A DNA stretch of 63,613 bases from Ascoidea rubescens DSM 1968 (GCF_001661345.1 NW_017962936.1:1-63613), one strand, 5' to 3'; shown: positions 45,713 through 56,516, numbered from the stretch's first letter. The notes: generated from the sequence alone by a model not told the origin. Numbers and translations are program-made.

Positions 45713-46172
45713 TTAAAATAAATATTTACTAATTGGTTGTAATTTTCTGACATGATTAGTCTCAAAAAATTCTGGAGCAATAGCATTATCAACTTGCCCA
45801 CGAACCTTTCCTGTTAATCTAAAATCTCTTTCCATCACTTTAAAAATAAAAATAAAAGTAATAAAATTAGATTAGTATTAAGTTCAAATAAAACAATAAA
45901 ATAAAAATTAATGGTGAAAGATAAAACATACTTTGACGATCCCATCTATCAAGACCAAATCTAACTCTTTTATAATCGTTTTCGTAAGCTTTTACAACAG
46001 CTAAACCACCACCGCCTAAGGTGAGCAACTATATTAAGAAAAAAAAAATTAATTAGTTTCATTAGTCCTTTAAAACCATCTTGCAAATTGTTCAAAACAG
46101 TCAACAACCAATCGATGATAGACATACAGTGCCCATGATGGCATATGGCAAAAGAGCCTCAAATGGAATCAT
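45713..46172 (-). CDS. NDUFA1: mitochondrial complex I subunit MWFE/NDUFA1 (three exons)
   Basis: A small spliced gene. Exons on the minus strand are 46128-46172, 45932-46028 and 45713-45837, 267 nt giving 88 residues. The product starts MIPFEALLPYAIMGT, has one membrane segment (about 5-27, PYAIMGTLLTLGGGGLAVV), then KAYENDYKRVRFGLDRWDRQ and MMERDFRLTGKVRGQVDNAI. The pattern 'W-D-R-Q-M-M-E-R-D-x-R-L-T-G' matches fungal NDUFA1, a single-pass accessory subunit of the NADH dehydrogenase membrane arm. Donors are both GTATGT. Acceptors are TAG (intron 1) and AAG (intron 2). Branch sites are of the NACTAAT type. All exon joins keep the frame. Its presence shows the organism has complex I. The promoter carries two CCAAT boxes and CACGTG. 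Confidence 0.9.
45838..45931 (-). other. NDUFA1 intron 2 (94 bp)
   Basis: GTATGT donor at 45931-45926, TACTAAT branch site at 45877-45871, AAG acceptor ending at 45838. The join CAA A|TG ATG GAA restores the conserved RQMMERD. Confidence 0.87.
46029..46127 (-). other. NDUFA1 intron 1 (99 bp)
   Basis: GTATGT donor at 46127-46122 and TAG acceptor ending at 46029. Candidate branch sites are GACTAAT (46067-46061) and AACTAAT (46058-46052), followed by a T-rich tract. Confidence 0.85.
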
Positions 46173-46768
46173 TGTAGTACAGTTAAGCTGGTGTAATTAT
46201 AGTGATATCTGAAACTCTGGAAGTTACAAACAACGCTTCAGGACAATTTTCAACCACAGCTTGAACAACTCGAAACAGCCCAAAGATTTGATTATATTGG
46301 TGATTATTTTCAGCTGCATTTGATTGGTCAAAGTATTTCACGTGACTTAGAGCACGCGTTTGGTTTTGCAGAATTTCTTTTGTTTACTTTTTAATGTTTT
46401 TGTTTACTTTTGGGGTGACTTTTAATTTGGTGTTGTTTACGCCGTTTACGTGTTTGTTTTGATTTTGTTTAGGGTAAACAGAAGCAGCACAGGCAACTGA
46501 GGCAGCTGGGGCACAGAAGCGCAATGTTTATATGGAAATATATTCAAGACAGGAGACAAAAAGTGAAGTGGAATGAAATGATTAAACATAATTAAAAAAA
46601 GAAAGAAGAGTGTAAAAACAAAAAGTAAAAAAAAGAGTGAAGGTTGTAAGGATAGGTAAATTGGATAAATAGGGTGGATAAAATAAATAGATAATTGAAT
46701 AAATAAGTAAAAGTAAAAAGATATAATAAATAGAAAGATATAGTAAATAAACTAACTAACTAACTAAC

Positions 46769-46803
<35 letters not shown>

Positions 46804-47109
46804 GTAAAAAAAAGAAAAAAAAATGAAACTAAATTTATAAAATATCAATGAAAAATATTAAATATGTCAAAGTATCAACTTGAATTAAAAATAATAACAG
46901 TGATAGTAATCAGATTAATAATAACAAGAGAAAGGAAAAAAAACTAACTGACCATTGTTATTCATGAGGGATGATGAAGGGGAAACAAATAAAGGGAAAA
47001 AAAAGTAAAACGAAAAAAAACCAACAAAAATTAAAATTGTTGAAAAAAAATAATGAAAAGAATATTCCAGATAATTCTTTAGTAATGAGGATTGGCATAA
47101 TTGACGATT
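46173..47109. promoter_or_regulatory. NDUFA1 promoter and NUP60 3' region
   Basis: ATTGG (reverse CCAAT) at 46296-46300 and 46323-46327 and CACGTG at 46339-46344 lie 125-170 bp upstream of the NDUFA1 start, an arrangement like that at NFU1/HEM3. From 46560 the sequence is A-rich with TAAC and AAAT 4-mer repeats (46747-46803), the likely 3' flank of NUP60. No further gene seen. Confidence 0.6.
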
Positions 47110-47872
47110 TTAGAATTTGAAAACCGACTTATATAGCAAAGCCTTTTCTTCATTCACTTGACTTAGAGAATATTCTTGTTTTAATATTTTGGGAAAAACA
47201 AAGATAGTACTGTAATCATTATTTGACCTTGGTATTGAATATTCTGAGATTTCTGTTTGATTATCATTTGTAATATAGTCGTTGCCATTGAGATCATTTG
47301 ATTGATTTGAATTGAGAATGTTGCGATTTATTTTAGCGCTATCATTAATATATTCACTATCAGGATTTGTATAAGGATTGTTGTGAATGGCATTAGTTAA
47401 AAGTGCAAGTGAATTGTCTACAATGTTTTCATCATCACTTTCAATTGTTACGGGAGAAGGAGTATTATTTTCAAGAGGAGATTTGACAGGTGGTATTTTT
47501 TGAGTTTCAAAATTTTGTGATTTTTTATTGTTATCGTTATCATCATCATTATGGTTATCAAGTAGAACAGTAGTTTCTCGTAGAGAAGAAGATTTCGAGG
47601 GTTTATATTTATTAAAAGAGGTGTTGATGTTATTATTTGGAAATATGGGAGAGGAAGCGAGGTTATTGTATAATAGTTTGTTTTTGTTAGCAACTTTTAC
47701 TGTACTCTGTAAGATATTTTCGTTGTTGTTGTTGTTGTTTGAACTTTTGGGAGTGCTTGAATTTAGAATTTGAGACTTATCATAGTCAGATACAGTTTTA
47801 TTCACTTGATCGAGAGCATTGTTGTAGTTTTTGATATGCAAGTTGTCGTTGTTATTCTTGCTTTTTGTGTTA

Positions 47873-47950
<78 letters not shown>

Positions 47951-49293
47951 GTAGTAGTAGTAGTAGTAGTAGTAGTGTTGATAGAGGAAGAATTGTTTTC
48001 CTTAAAGGATTTTGATTTTAGTGATTTTTTTTTAATTTTTGATATTGAGTTTATTGCATATGGGTTAGCTATGTTGAGAATTTTCTGATCTAAAGAGTTG
48101 TTATCAGTAGAAAAAAAGTTGTTCAGGTTATTTATCGTGTCTATGCTAGTTATTGTATTTGTATTTGCATTTGTATTATTTAAGTGGTTATTGTTATTAA
48201 GATCATTTGATATTGAGTTGTTGGATATGATTTGTAGGAGAGTTGAAGCAGTATCACTTAGTTTTTGGTTGTGGTTGTTGTTATAGTTGTAGTTATCAGT
48301 GGAAGAAGGGGAGTTGAAGCTCTTTGATTTTCTATGAATTTTTTTGTTTGTGGAGGTTATATTTTGATTGGAAGAAAGTGGTATGTTTTGATCGAAAGAT
48401 CTTTTATTGCTTTTTAGAGTTGAGTGAGTCAAGTTTAAAAAGGAGGTTTCTAGTTGGTCGTTGATTTTGTTTGGATAATTTTGAAAGTTGGAGGAATTTA
48501 GTATTTTTTTAGAGGAAGGAGTTGAAGATGACTGAATTGAGTAATCGTTATTGAGATTTTCAAACGTTGTGTTGTCGTTATTGTTGTTTGTGGTATTCTC
48601 AGAGATATTTTGTTTATTGTTTAGCATGTGAACGAGAGAGATAATATTTTGGGATTCCAATTCGTCAATACCCTTTTTTTGTAGGTAAAAAGATAAGATC
48701 TCATCTGGAGATTTATCGTTATTTTCGTTTATTATCGAGTTTATAGATAACTTATCGTTATTTCGGTTATTTTGGTTATTTTGGTTATTATTGATATCAG
48801 TGGTATTTTGTTTGGTGGATATTTGGGAGCTTGAGGTTATGTTATTTAGTTTGGACAAATCGGGAGGAGCAAAAGTAAAAGGTTTTAGATTGACAGATTT
48901 GAAATGAACATCGCTGGAAGAGGGCCTTGGTTCAATTTGTATGGTTATATTGTTATTGGAAGGACTGGATGGGCCTGGGAGAGATTGGAGATTGTGGTTA
49001 ATATCGTGATTGTCGCGACTGGAATTTGTAGGAAGAGGTTTGGGGTGGGAGGACTTGGTGGGACTCGATTTGAACCAGGAGGTGGGCGAGAAATAATTGG
49101 TGAATCTGGAAAACTTGTTGAGAAGAGGAAGAGCAGCAGAAGAAGAAGAGAACTGAGAGTGGGAGTCGTCGTTGAGAATAACAATACGCTTGTCTTTCTG
49201 AGAAGGAGGTCTGTCGTAGGGAGTTTTGGAGGGCAGCGAGCGAGAGGCAGAGGCCTTGTTTGCTCTGGAGCGAATAACTCGTTTGTTGTCCAT
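47110..49293 (-). CDS. NUP60: nuclear-basket nucleoporin Nup60
   Basis: A 727-residue Nup60, recognised by scattered but ordered landmarks shared with the 539-residue S. cerevisiae protein. These are an N-terminal basic/amphipathic membrane-binding region (LPLLNKFSRFTNYFSPTSWF); FYLQKKGIDELESQNIISLV (yeast FFSKKGNEPLSEIEIEGVMSL); TASTLLQIISNN (yeast NTAAALVSLLDEN); NPYAINSISKIKKK; FNKYKPSKSSSLRETTVLL (yeast FTKYKPARSSSLRSNVVV); and the end VNEEKALLYKSVFKF (yeast VDENKVEAFKSLYTF). Nup60 anchors Mlp1, Nup2 and the basket to the inner nuclear membrane. FG repeats are minimal. A poly-Asn tract (AAT repeats, 47873-47950) is inserted mid-protein. The ATG at 49293 (MDNKRVIRSRANK) is chosen over the hydrophobic non-ATG extension. 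Confidence 0.82.
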
Positions 49294-49566
49294 GGAGGGC
49301 GTGAGGAAGAACAGAAGCAGAAAAGAGGAGGAGCAGAGGGCTTTAAGTAGCAGGCACAGCACGAAAGATGATACAAGAGTGGTTTGGTGTGATATCGTTA
49401 CTGTTTTCCTCCAAATTAAAACTCAGCTCACTCATAAAAATTTCTGTTTTGATGCTCCCACACAAAACGCACGCACGTGCCGCCCGGCGGGCTGGATCTG
49501 GGAGCCAACCGAAGCAGCACTAGAAGCACCAGAAACAGCACCAGCACCAGCACCAGAAGCAGCACA
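49294..49566. promoter_or_regulatory. divergent promoter NUP60/URM1 with CACGTG
   Basis: A GC-rich 273-bp region with CACGTG at 49474-49479 (gcacgCACGTGccgccc) and AGCACCAG-type repeats (49517-49560) just before the URM1 ATG. The factor is inferred to be Cbf1-like. Confidence 0.55.
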
Positions 49567-49923
49567 ATGAAGGTCACTGTTGAATTGCTAGGCGGCTTGC
49601 ACCAGATCTTCACCTTTGGCGCCAAAATCGTCGACGTCAACGTCCTGGAGGAGGCCGAGCTCGGGGCACTTGTCGAGACGTTGTGCCTCTCCCTCAGCTC
49701 CAGCTTCTCCAACTGCTCGCCCTCTCTCGCAGACCCTGTGTATCGCACCAGCCTTGCTCGCTTTGTCGACTGCGAGCATCTACAGCTCACCGGCGAGTAC
49801 AAGATCATTCCAGGCATCATGGTCCTCATCAACGACGTCGACTGGGAGTTGTTTGACGAGGAGGAGACTGTGCTCCATCCCAACGACGTTATCACCTTCA
49901 CCTCCACTCTCCATGGTGGCTAG
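49567..49923 (+). CDS. URM1: ubiquitin-related modifier Urm1
   Basis: A 118-residue Urm1, the sulphur carrier for thiolation of tRNA wobble uridine and a protein modifier. It starts [15 protein letters not shown] and ends FTSTLHGG; the C-terminal Gly-Gly is thiocarboxylated by Uba4. [20 protein letters not shown] and the terminal motif match Urm1 closely. It is about 19 residues longer than yeast Urm1 (99) owing to a Leu/Ser-rich loop (about 33-58). The ATG at 49567 is preferred; an upstream open frame through AGCACC repeats has no ATG. The codons are unusually GC-rich for this window, in line with the flanking island. Confidence 0.95.
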   Translation: MKVTVELLGGLHQIFTFGAKIVDVNVLEEAELGALVETLCLSLSSSFSNCSPSLADPVYRTSLARFVDCEHLQLTGEYKIIPGIMVLINDVDWELFDEEETVLHPNDVITFTSTLHGG

Positions 49924-50002
49924 GCCTCTGCCATCAGCACGACGATCTCAATTACTCTAGATGCAACCTATATATTTACCTACTGCAAATACACATTTTC
50001 TA

Positions 50003-50701
50003 TCACAACGCAACCAACCTGCATCCCAAGAGGCCCTGCCCTTCCCATTCGTACGATGGCACCAACTCCAACGTAATTCTGCTGAGCTTGTCCTTATCGC
50101 TTTCACTCTCACTCTTTTCACGTAGTACTATCAACTCCACCTTTTTCCCTTCTTTGCCTTGCAAGTACTCGTTCAATTGCTTGAATCCCACTTTTGTCTT
50201 ATCAAACGTATTGAAATCAAACTCTTGGTCAATTCGAATTATCTTATCCTCCTTGATCAATCCACTCTTAGACCCTGGCGATCCAGTTAAAACTTCAATG
50301 ACCTTTAGGAATGGTGCACCATCTTTCCCATCTTCATGGTTAACATCCTCATCTATTTCTTTAATACTGCTGAAATACTGCACAAGACCGGCCTCAATCT
50401 TACCCATCAACTTCCTTAAATCATTTTGTAAATAGTTCACCTTCTTCCTTATCAATATAACCTCATATATATCTATATCCCCCCTGGGAAACCCTTCTTC
50501 ATCGATCATCTTGCTCTCCATATCACATTTGTATTTCACCTTCATCTCGTTCAAGCTAAACTTAATCTCCTCTTCAATCTTCCCCTTCAATTCAATCATC
50601 TCTTTATTACTTAGCCCGCCATCTAAATCATACTTATCAATATCATAATCTTTATCCAATATATCATAATTGTTCTCTTTACTGATCTCTTTTCTAATCA
50701 T
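50003..50701 (-). CDS. NAS2: Nas2 (PSMD9) proteasome-assembly chaperone
   Basis: A 232-residue Nas2/p27, which chaperones the Rpt4-Rpt5 module during 19S proteasome base assembly. The N-terminal helical domain includes IKFSLNEMKVKYKCDMESKM, GFPRGDIDIYEVILIRKKVN and LQNDLRKLMGKIE. A PDZ domain follows: PFLKVIEVLTGSPGSKSGLI, EDKIIRIDQEF and LRE. 'DEEGFPRGDIDIYEVILIRK' is strongly diagnostic. The ATG at 50701 is the first Met; a GTG two codons earlier is ignored. It is convergent with URM1, 79 bp apart. Confidence 0.93.
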   Translation of the reverse strand: MIRKEISKENNYDILDKDYDIDKYDLDGGLSNKEMIELKGKIEEEIKFSLNEMKVKYKCDMESKMIDEEGFPRGDIDIYEVILIRKKVNYLQNDLRKLMGKIEAGLVQYFSSIKEIDEDVNHEDGKDGAPFLKVIEVLTGSPGSKSGLIKEDKIIRIDQEFDFNTFDKTKVGFKQLNEYLQGKEGKKVELIVLREKSESESDKDKLSRITLELVPSYEWEGQGLLGCRLVAL

Positions 50702-51109
50702 TTTCACTCAATTACTCTTTCTTTCTTTTTCTTCTTTTTCTTCTTTTTCCTCTTCTTCTCTATCTTTTATCTGCCTATTGCCACCCCTCCCATCTATAAA
50801 GGGCATCCTTCCCTTATCCTTGCCTCTTTTGTCAATTGCTCCCATTCTCATTACTTTCCATCACATGACCCTCTTCCGGTTTTCTGCCACATCACCAAAC
50901 AATCTACAAACTCTTTTCAAACAATAGCAAAAATACTAAAAAATTTTGATCAGAAGAATTTCATCTTTATCAATTCGACCTTTTAATAACCTTCTCAACA
51001 CTTTTTCAATTTGCTACTTGATAAAATTATAAAATTATAGAATTATAAAAACACAAAAAATACATAAAAAACGCATAAAAAACACATAAAATATATATCT
51101 TAAAAACAA
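50702..51109. promoter_or_regulatory. divergent promoter NAS2/IRC22
   Basis: CT-rich runs (50710-50765) lie on the NAS2 side. TCACATGAC near 50861 is a degenerate E-box. A/T-rich repeats of 'CATAAAA' and 'ATTATA' occur before the IRC22 start. No canonical proteasome element (GGTGGCAAA) was spotted. Confidence 0.4.
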
Positions 51110-51952
51110 ATGATCTGCTCAAATTTTTTTCTTTTGCTTTTCTTTGCTCTATTTTCCTCAATTCTCGCTATTGAACAAAACTCTCCCCCAATAAGCTCTG
51201 ATAACAATAACAATGACGATGACGATAACCAAATAATTAATGACTTGCACTTTAACATATCCTACAACTTGTTCCTCGCCGGCGTCAAACTACCAACCAA
51301 CGATCCCTACAAACCAATCCATCTCTTTAATACTGATCAAATTCTCGTCGACTACTCCTTCCAAAATGATGGTCTAGAAAATGAAGTCAAAGTTGTTGGT
51401 CTTGGTGGTAACTTTAAAAATCCTCTCAACAACAAAATCATTGCAAATTTATCTGACTCAAACATTGGCCCAATCTCAATCACCCCTCATCAATCAAAAT
51501 CCTTTCAACAAAAGATTTCAATCAACTTGAATTCCGACGAAAACCAAATTTACTTACTATCTCCAAACATCTACATTGTCTACTTGAACAGATTAATGGT
51601 CATAACAACTAAACCCCAATTACTAACCGTAGCTGACAAACCTGTTTCACTCTTTGATTTGCAATTATTATCAATCATATTGACTTTGTCCACCAGTTTT
51701 TCGGCTCTATTCTACTTCCTCTTAACAAAATTCGCTCTTCCTTATTTCGGTATTAATAACTTCAATTTATTAGACAAATTGCCTTTCTTATCAAAAAAGT
51801 CTCCCTCATCAATTAAACAATCTTCTTTAGACTCGTCATCTGCTAAAACAACAGGTGCTACAATTAACGAAAAAGGTTTTGATGAATCCTGGTTACCAAG
51901 TAACCACTTACAAAAAACTTCATCTAAAAAATCAGCCAAATCTAAAAAATAA
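51110..51952 (+). CDS. IRC22: Irc22 / TRAP-alpha-like ER membrane protein
   Basis: A 280-residue type I membrane protein. A signal peptide (MICSNFFLLLFFALFSSILA) is followed by an Asn/Asp-rich linker, a lumenal beta-sandwich-like domain (FNISYNLFLAGVKLP, ILVDYSFQNDGLENEVKVVG, LGGNFKNP, NIGPISITPHQSKSFQQKI), a membrane span at about 181-213 and a basic, Ser/Lys-rich cytosolic tail ending KKSAKSKK. This layout and the FQNDGLENEVKVVGLGGNF region fit Irc22, the fungal relative of translocon-associated protein alpha. Its function is poorly defined; a role at the ER translocon is inferred from homology. The ATG at 51110 starts the signal peptide. Confidence 0.75.
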   Translation: MICSNFFLLLFFALFSSILAIEQNSPPISSDNNNNDDDDNQIINDLHFNISYNLFLAGVKLPTNDPYKPIHLFNTDQILVDYSFQNDGLENEVKVVGLGGNFKNPLNNKIIANLSDSNIGPISITPHQSKSFQQKISINLNSDENQIYLLSPNIYIVYLNRLMVITTKPQLLTVADKPVSLFDLQLLSIILTLSTSFSALFYFLLTKFALPYFGINNFNLLDKLPFLSKKSPSSIKQSSLDSSSAKTTGATINEKGFDESWLPSNHLQKTSSKKSAKSKK

Positions 51953-52302
51953 TTTTACTTTATAGCATATACTTTATCTTAAAAAATTAAATAATCAAAT
52001 ATTAATAAATAGTTAAAAATCTTTCCCAAAAATTATCATAAATAAAAATTAAAAAATTCATAACTGATTTGACACTTTGCTGTAGATGTATGCATGTATA
52101 TGTATACATATATGCACATTAACATATACATGCAAAGCTCCAATTCCATGGATCTACTGATTAAAGTTCAAAGTTTTTTAAATTTTTCAAATGAATTGAG
52201 TAAAAGAGAAGAAAAATTTAATCAAAAATATTGCTTTTAAAAGGACCTCGTTTGATTATTTTAAAACACAAGATTTTAACTATATCAACTAAAATATTAG
52301 CA
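51953..52302. promoter_or_regulatory. NOC3 upstream region: 12-bp inverted repeat and RRPE-like element
   Basis: TGCATGTATATG (52091-52102) and CATATACATGCA (52123-52134) form a perfect inverted repeat with a 20-nt spacer, itself TA-rich. AAATTTTTCAA at 52180-52190 matches the ribosome-biogenesis RRPE motif, 113 bp before NOC3. The first part is the IRC22 3' flank. Confidence 0.5.
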
Positions 52303-53085
52303 ATGGGTAAACGAAAGATTAAAGAAACTCCTCAATTGAGAAAAAGAAAAAAATTAATCACAAGTCAAGACAACCAACTAGATTCCTTTTCATTTTCCAG
52401 CAAAAAATTACCCAAAAATTATAGTAATATCTTAAATAGAGATAATGATAAGGATTATGATGATCTAGAGTTGAAACCAAGATCTTTTAAAAATATGCCC
52501 AATAATGATGACACAGTAGAGGGCTTACCAATTAAAACTAAAGATGGCTCTATTAAACGAGTAATCAGAAAAAAAGAAAAATTAAAACCTATCCATCAAG
52601 ATGAAATAAACAGCGACGATGATCATGATGATGCCGAAAGTCAATACAACAATAGCAACAGAATAAACTCAAAAAGTAGAAATTCTGATTCTGATTCTGA
52701 TTCTGATTTCAACAATGAAAACGAAGATGAAAGTAATGCAAATTTAGAACAAAAAGTTATTTTGTTAAAAGAAAATATTGCAAATATAGTTGAAACAATC
52801 TTGGAAAATCCTGAAGAAAACATATCAACTTTATCAAAACTAATCAAACTAGCATTATCAAAAAACCCAATAACTTCTAACTATTCTTTATTATCTTTAG
52901 TTCATATTTTTAAAAATATTATACCTGGTTATAAAATAAGACCTTTGACTGATATCGAAAAAAAAGAAAAAAAAATTTCAAAAGAGGTTAAACTGTTAAG
53001 AAATTTCGAGCAAAATTTAGTCAAATATTATAAAATCTACTTGGATATACTATCTTCATTAGCAAGTAATAGAGTTTCAAATCAA

Positions 53086-53122
<37 letters not shown>

Positions 53123-54591
53123 TCAATAATATTGATGACAATGATAGTAAAGATTCAAGTTCAAATAAAAATAAAAATAACGACAATAATACTTTTAATT
53201 TCAACAAAAAGATTACTAAAAAACTCAAGAATCAATCTAGTGAAACAATAAAAATTAATAAAAGATTATCTATCATAATAGCCTGTGATCTAGCACCCTC
53301 AGTTCATCACTTTAATTTTCGAAATGAACTAATTCAAATAATAATCAACTATTTACGATCGTCTCAAAATATTTCGAATTTAAATAATGATGATTTAAAT
53401 GCTTTCAACAAGGCTTTTGAGACATTGTCAAATTTATTTAAACTTGATTCAATTAATGGGGATTTGTCTTTTGATATTTTAAGAATGTATATAAAATCCT
53501 TTAAAATATCTAACAATTCGAATTCCAAAACTTTTAGACTAAGAAATCCAACATTATTAAATATTTTATTGAACATATCAATTTTATCAGATTATGATCC
53601 AGATTCATTATACGATGATGAAAATAATTCGAATAAAAACAAAAGTTCAAAAAATAAGAAGAATAGAAAGCATCTATCGAAAAAGGAAAAGAAAGCTCGT
53701 AAAGAAACCAAAGAAATTGAAGAGGAATTTAGAATTGCTCAACAACAAATAACTGAGAAAGAAAGAGATAGGTTTCAGGCTGAAATATTAAAAATGCTAT
53801 TGATTTTTTACTTGAATTTATTGAAATTTCAGATTGAAGGTAATTTTAAAAATTTAAATCTAGAACTAATAACAGTTGTTTTAAAAGGTTTAGCTCAATA
53901 TGGGCATATGGCAAACATCGATCTACTAGGTGATTTCTTACAGATTTTAAAAGAAATTGTTCATGAGTTGGTTTTAAAAACCCAGGAAGAACAAGACGAA
54001 TCTAAAAACATTGAAGATAATGGAAAATTTAATTTACTTACAAACGAAGATTGTTATGTAATTTTATTGTCTATTGTAACATCTTTTCAATTGGTTTCAA
54101 ATCAAGCCCTGCTAAAAATCAAAATCGATTTATCCTTTTTTATTGAGTGTTTATATTCAATTTTACCAGTTCTATCAATAAATTCTAATACTTTAAATTC
54201 TTCAAAAACTATAAACTTATTGATAAAATCTTTAGATAATATTTTTTTTAGCTCCAAGTCATCCGGCAATAGATTAAGAGCTTTAGCATTTACAAAAAGA
54301 CTTTATGTGGTGCTATTGAATTCTTCTGAAAAATCTTCTTTGGTTTTGCTACGATTTATTGAAAAATTGATGAATAAATATAGTGAAATTGAAAGTTTGT
54401 ATTTATCTGAGGATCAAGATACTGTTGCTAATGGAATATATCAAATCAATGTTAATGATATAAATAGATGTAATGCTGACTGTGCATTAATTTGGGAAAT
54501 GGCTCTATTAGTAAATCATTATTGTCCTGAAACCAAGAAAATGTCTTTATCTTTGTATAATAAAGCAATCAAAGGAAACGTTAAAAAATAA
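52303..54591 (+). CDS. NOC3: Noc3, pre-60S ribosome maturation / replication-initiation factor
   Basis: A 762-residue Noc3, partner of Noc2 in nuclear pre-60S transport; in yeast it is also linked to ORC/MCM loading. MGKRKIKETPQLRKRKKL begins a basic N-terminus, and the ATG at 52303 is chosen over a non-conserved upstream extension. An acidic stretch and an Asn tract (AAT repeats, 53084-53120) follow. The conserved parts are VEGLPIKTKDGSIKRVIRKK, HFNFRNELIQIIINYL, LSKKEKKARKETKEIEEEFR, FYLNLLKFQ, LKGLAQYGHMANIDLLGDFL, NEDCYVILLSIVTSF and the C-terminal CALIWEMALLVNHYCPE. It is some 100 residues longer than yeast Noc3 (663). Confidence 0.9.
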
Positions 54592-54734
54592 TAAAAAATG
54601 TAATTCTTTCAATAAGATTAATAGACAAAACTTCATTTCCTAGCCTGTAGACTATTAGAAATAAGTATTAGAAATATAATAGCACAATAATTTTGAGTAA
54701 TATAAAGCCATTCAATTAACAAAATAATTCAAGA

Positions 54735-56516
54735 CTATTTGTCAGCTCCATTTCCGTGAAAAGTACGCGAAAGATGTTTATAAGCTTGCTTAGTTGTTAA
54801 CAGTTTTCCATTATCATCAAAATATTTCAACTCGACAACTGGATTGTAATCTTTCAAACTTTTTTCAATTAGCTTTTGATTATTATAGAAGATTTCTTTA
54901 TTTTTCTGAGACAAAATTTGCTCCTTTTGTTTCAAAGACAATTTATTAAAATTTTTATTACTCTTTAGTTCTTGCTTGATTTTTCTTGATTTAATTTCAT
55001 CATTCAATTTCAATAACTTTAGATTATTTTTTAAAGCCATTTGTTTTTTGTAATTTGTATTAATAGAATTATCATCATTTTCGCTCAAAGAATATAAGTT
55101 GGAACTTTGATTCGAATTTGATTTGTTATCGAGAAATTTGATTGTATCAGCTAAACTCAAACTGAAATTTGGCTCACCATCAAATTGACTATTACTTTCA
55201 TTATCATTGTTGATAGTATTAGTGAAATGATTTTCATTTATTTTTCGCAATTTTTGTTTCATTAATTTTTCATTTTTATTTTTATCAAGTTTCTGAAACT
55301 TACGCTTGGAATTTCTAACAATAGGTGTTTTATATTCATCCTCCTCATTTTTTAAATCTTTAGTATCTAGAGCAATTTTAGAGGATTTCATTGAAGATAA
55401 AAAATCAGAGGTTTCATCAATTACTAAGCCATGTGAATTGCTGCTACTAATAAAAATATTATTATTATTATGATCATAATCATTATCGTTACTGTTTTTT
55501 GACTTTGACAATTTTGCATTTAAAAGATTTTTCTTTTTTCTTTGTAAAGATAATAACTGCTGTAATTCTCCATCGTCAACAATACCATCATCATCATTTA
55601 TTAGATCAATGTGAACAAAATTTTTATTTTTAACGCCTGTGTGATCAGATTCATTATTACCCATCAATGATAATGTCATAGATTTACTTTTTTTATTTTT
55701 CTTTATCTTTTTCTTATTTTTTTTAAAAGTCACTGATCTGCTATTTTTACTTTTTAGATAATCTAAAGACTGAATATCATTGGGTCTTTCGTCTTTATCA
55801 AATTGTAAATCTATTTCATCATAATACAATTTTTTATTTTTCATATTATTAGTATTATTAATCTGATCAAGTTGTTTTTGATATTGTTGAAATTGCTCAT
55901 TGATATATTCTTCATCCTCATAATTATTAATCTTTTTCTCTTTGGAATCTTCATGTAAATTAGTAGTATATTCATTATCATTATTATTTACCAATTCGTC
56001 ATTTTTATGATTAAATTTATCATCATCAGACTCAGAATCAGATAAAAAATTTTCTTTGTCTTTCAAAGTTAGAATAATATCATCATCAACAGAAATTTTA
56101 CCTATTAATTGCTCGGATATCTTAATATCATCTTGAGCATCCTGTTTTTGAACATTGTCATTATCATTAGTCTCATGTATAATGTTTTCATCTCTATTGT
56201 TAGTATTTTCATTAGAAGTTGGTGAATTACTACTATTTTTGGAAACTAATAAAGAACTTAACCATGAATCTGTATCATCAACGCTATCTAGCTTTGATGA
56301 TTCTTTGGATTTACTTTTATCTTTATTTAACGATCCTTGGTCATTGATTTGAACTTTTCTTTCAGACTTGCTAGTTTTGTTAAATTTGGACTTTTTCACA
56401 CTGATAGGATCGTTTGGTAGGCTTTTGGTAGGTTTTACTGCAACAGTTGGAATAGGCTTCAAACCAAGTCCAATACGAATTCTGTTGGTCTCTTCTAACG
56501 ATATCTCTTCAACCAT
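54735..56516 (-). CDS. SNU66: Snu66 (SART1), U4/U6.U5 tri-snRNP splicing factor
   Basis: A 593-residue Snu66 of the tri-snRNP. The N-terminus MVEEISLEETNRIRIGLGLK matches the Snu66 'LSxEETNxLRxxLGLKP' signature, which includes a Hub1-interaction-type helix in the family. The C-terminus has VELKYFDDNGKLLTTKQAYK and HLSRTFHGNGADK, the SART1 hallmark. Between them lie charged, Asn/Asp/Lys-rich coils, including KLYYDEIDLQFDKDERPND and FSLSLADTIKFL. The length is close to S. cerevisiae Snu66 (587). The ATG at 56516 is preferred to the GTG at 56522. It is divergent from MPP10 over 186 bp. Confidence 0.9.
   Translation of the reverse strand: MVEEISLEETNRIRIGLGLKPIPTVAVKPTKSLPNDPISVKKSKFNKTSKSERKVQINDQGSLNKDKSKSKESSKLDSVDDTDSWLSSLLVSKNSSNSPTSNENTNNRDENIIHETNDNDNVQKQDAQDDIKISEQLIGKISVDDDIILTLKDKENFLSDSESDDDKFNHKNDELVNNNDNEYTTNLHEDSKEKKINNYEDEEYINEQFQQYQKQLDQINNTNNMKNKKLYYDEIDLQFDKDERPNDIQSLDYLKSKNSRSVTFKKNKKKIKKNKKSKSMTLSLMGNNESDHTGVKNKNFVHIDLINDDDGIVDDGELQQLLSLQRKKKNLLNAKLSKSKNSNDNDYDHNNNNIFISSSNSHGLVIDETSDFLSSMKSSKIALDTKDLKNEEDEYKTPIVRNSKRKFQKLDKNKNEKLMKQKLRKINENHFTNTINNDNESNSQFDGEPNFSLSLADTIKFLDNKSNSNQSSNLYSLSENDDNSINTNYKKQMALKNNLKLLKLNDEIKSRKIKQELKSNKNFNKLSLKQKEQILSQKNKEIFYNNQKLIEKSLKDYNPVVELKYFDDNGKLLTTKQAYKHLSRTFHGNGADK

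Noticed and set aside
49055-49085. tRNA T-loop-like string GGTTCAAATCG on the minus strand
   Set aside because: It is NUP60 coding sequence (Ser-Trp-Phe-Lys-Ser) without acceptor or anticodon stems nearby. No tRNA gene was found anywhere.
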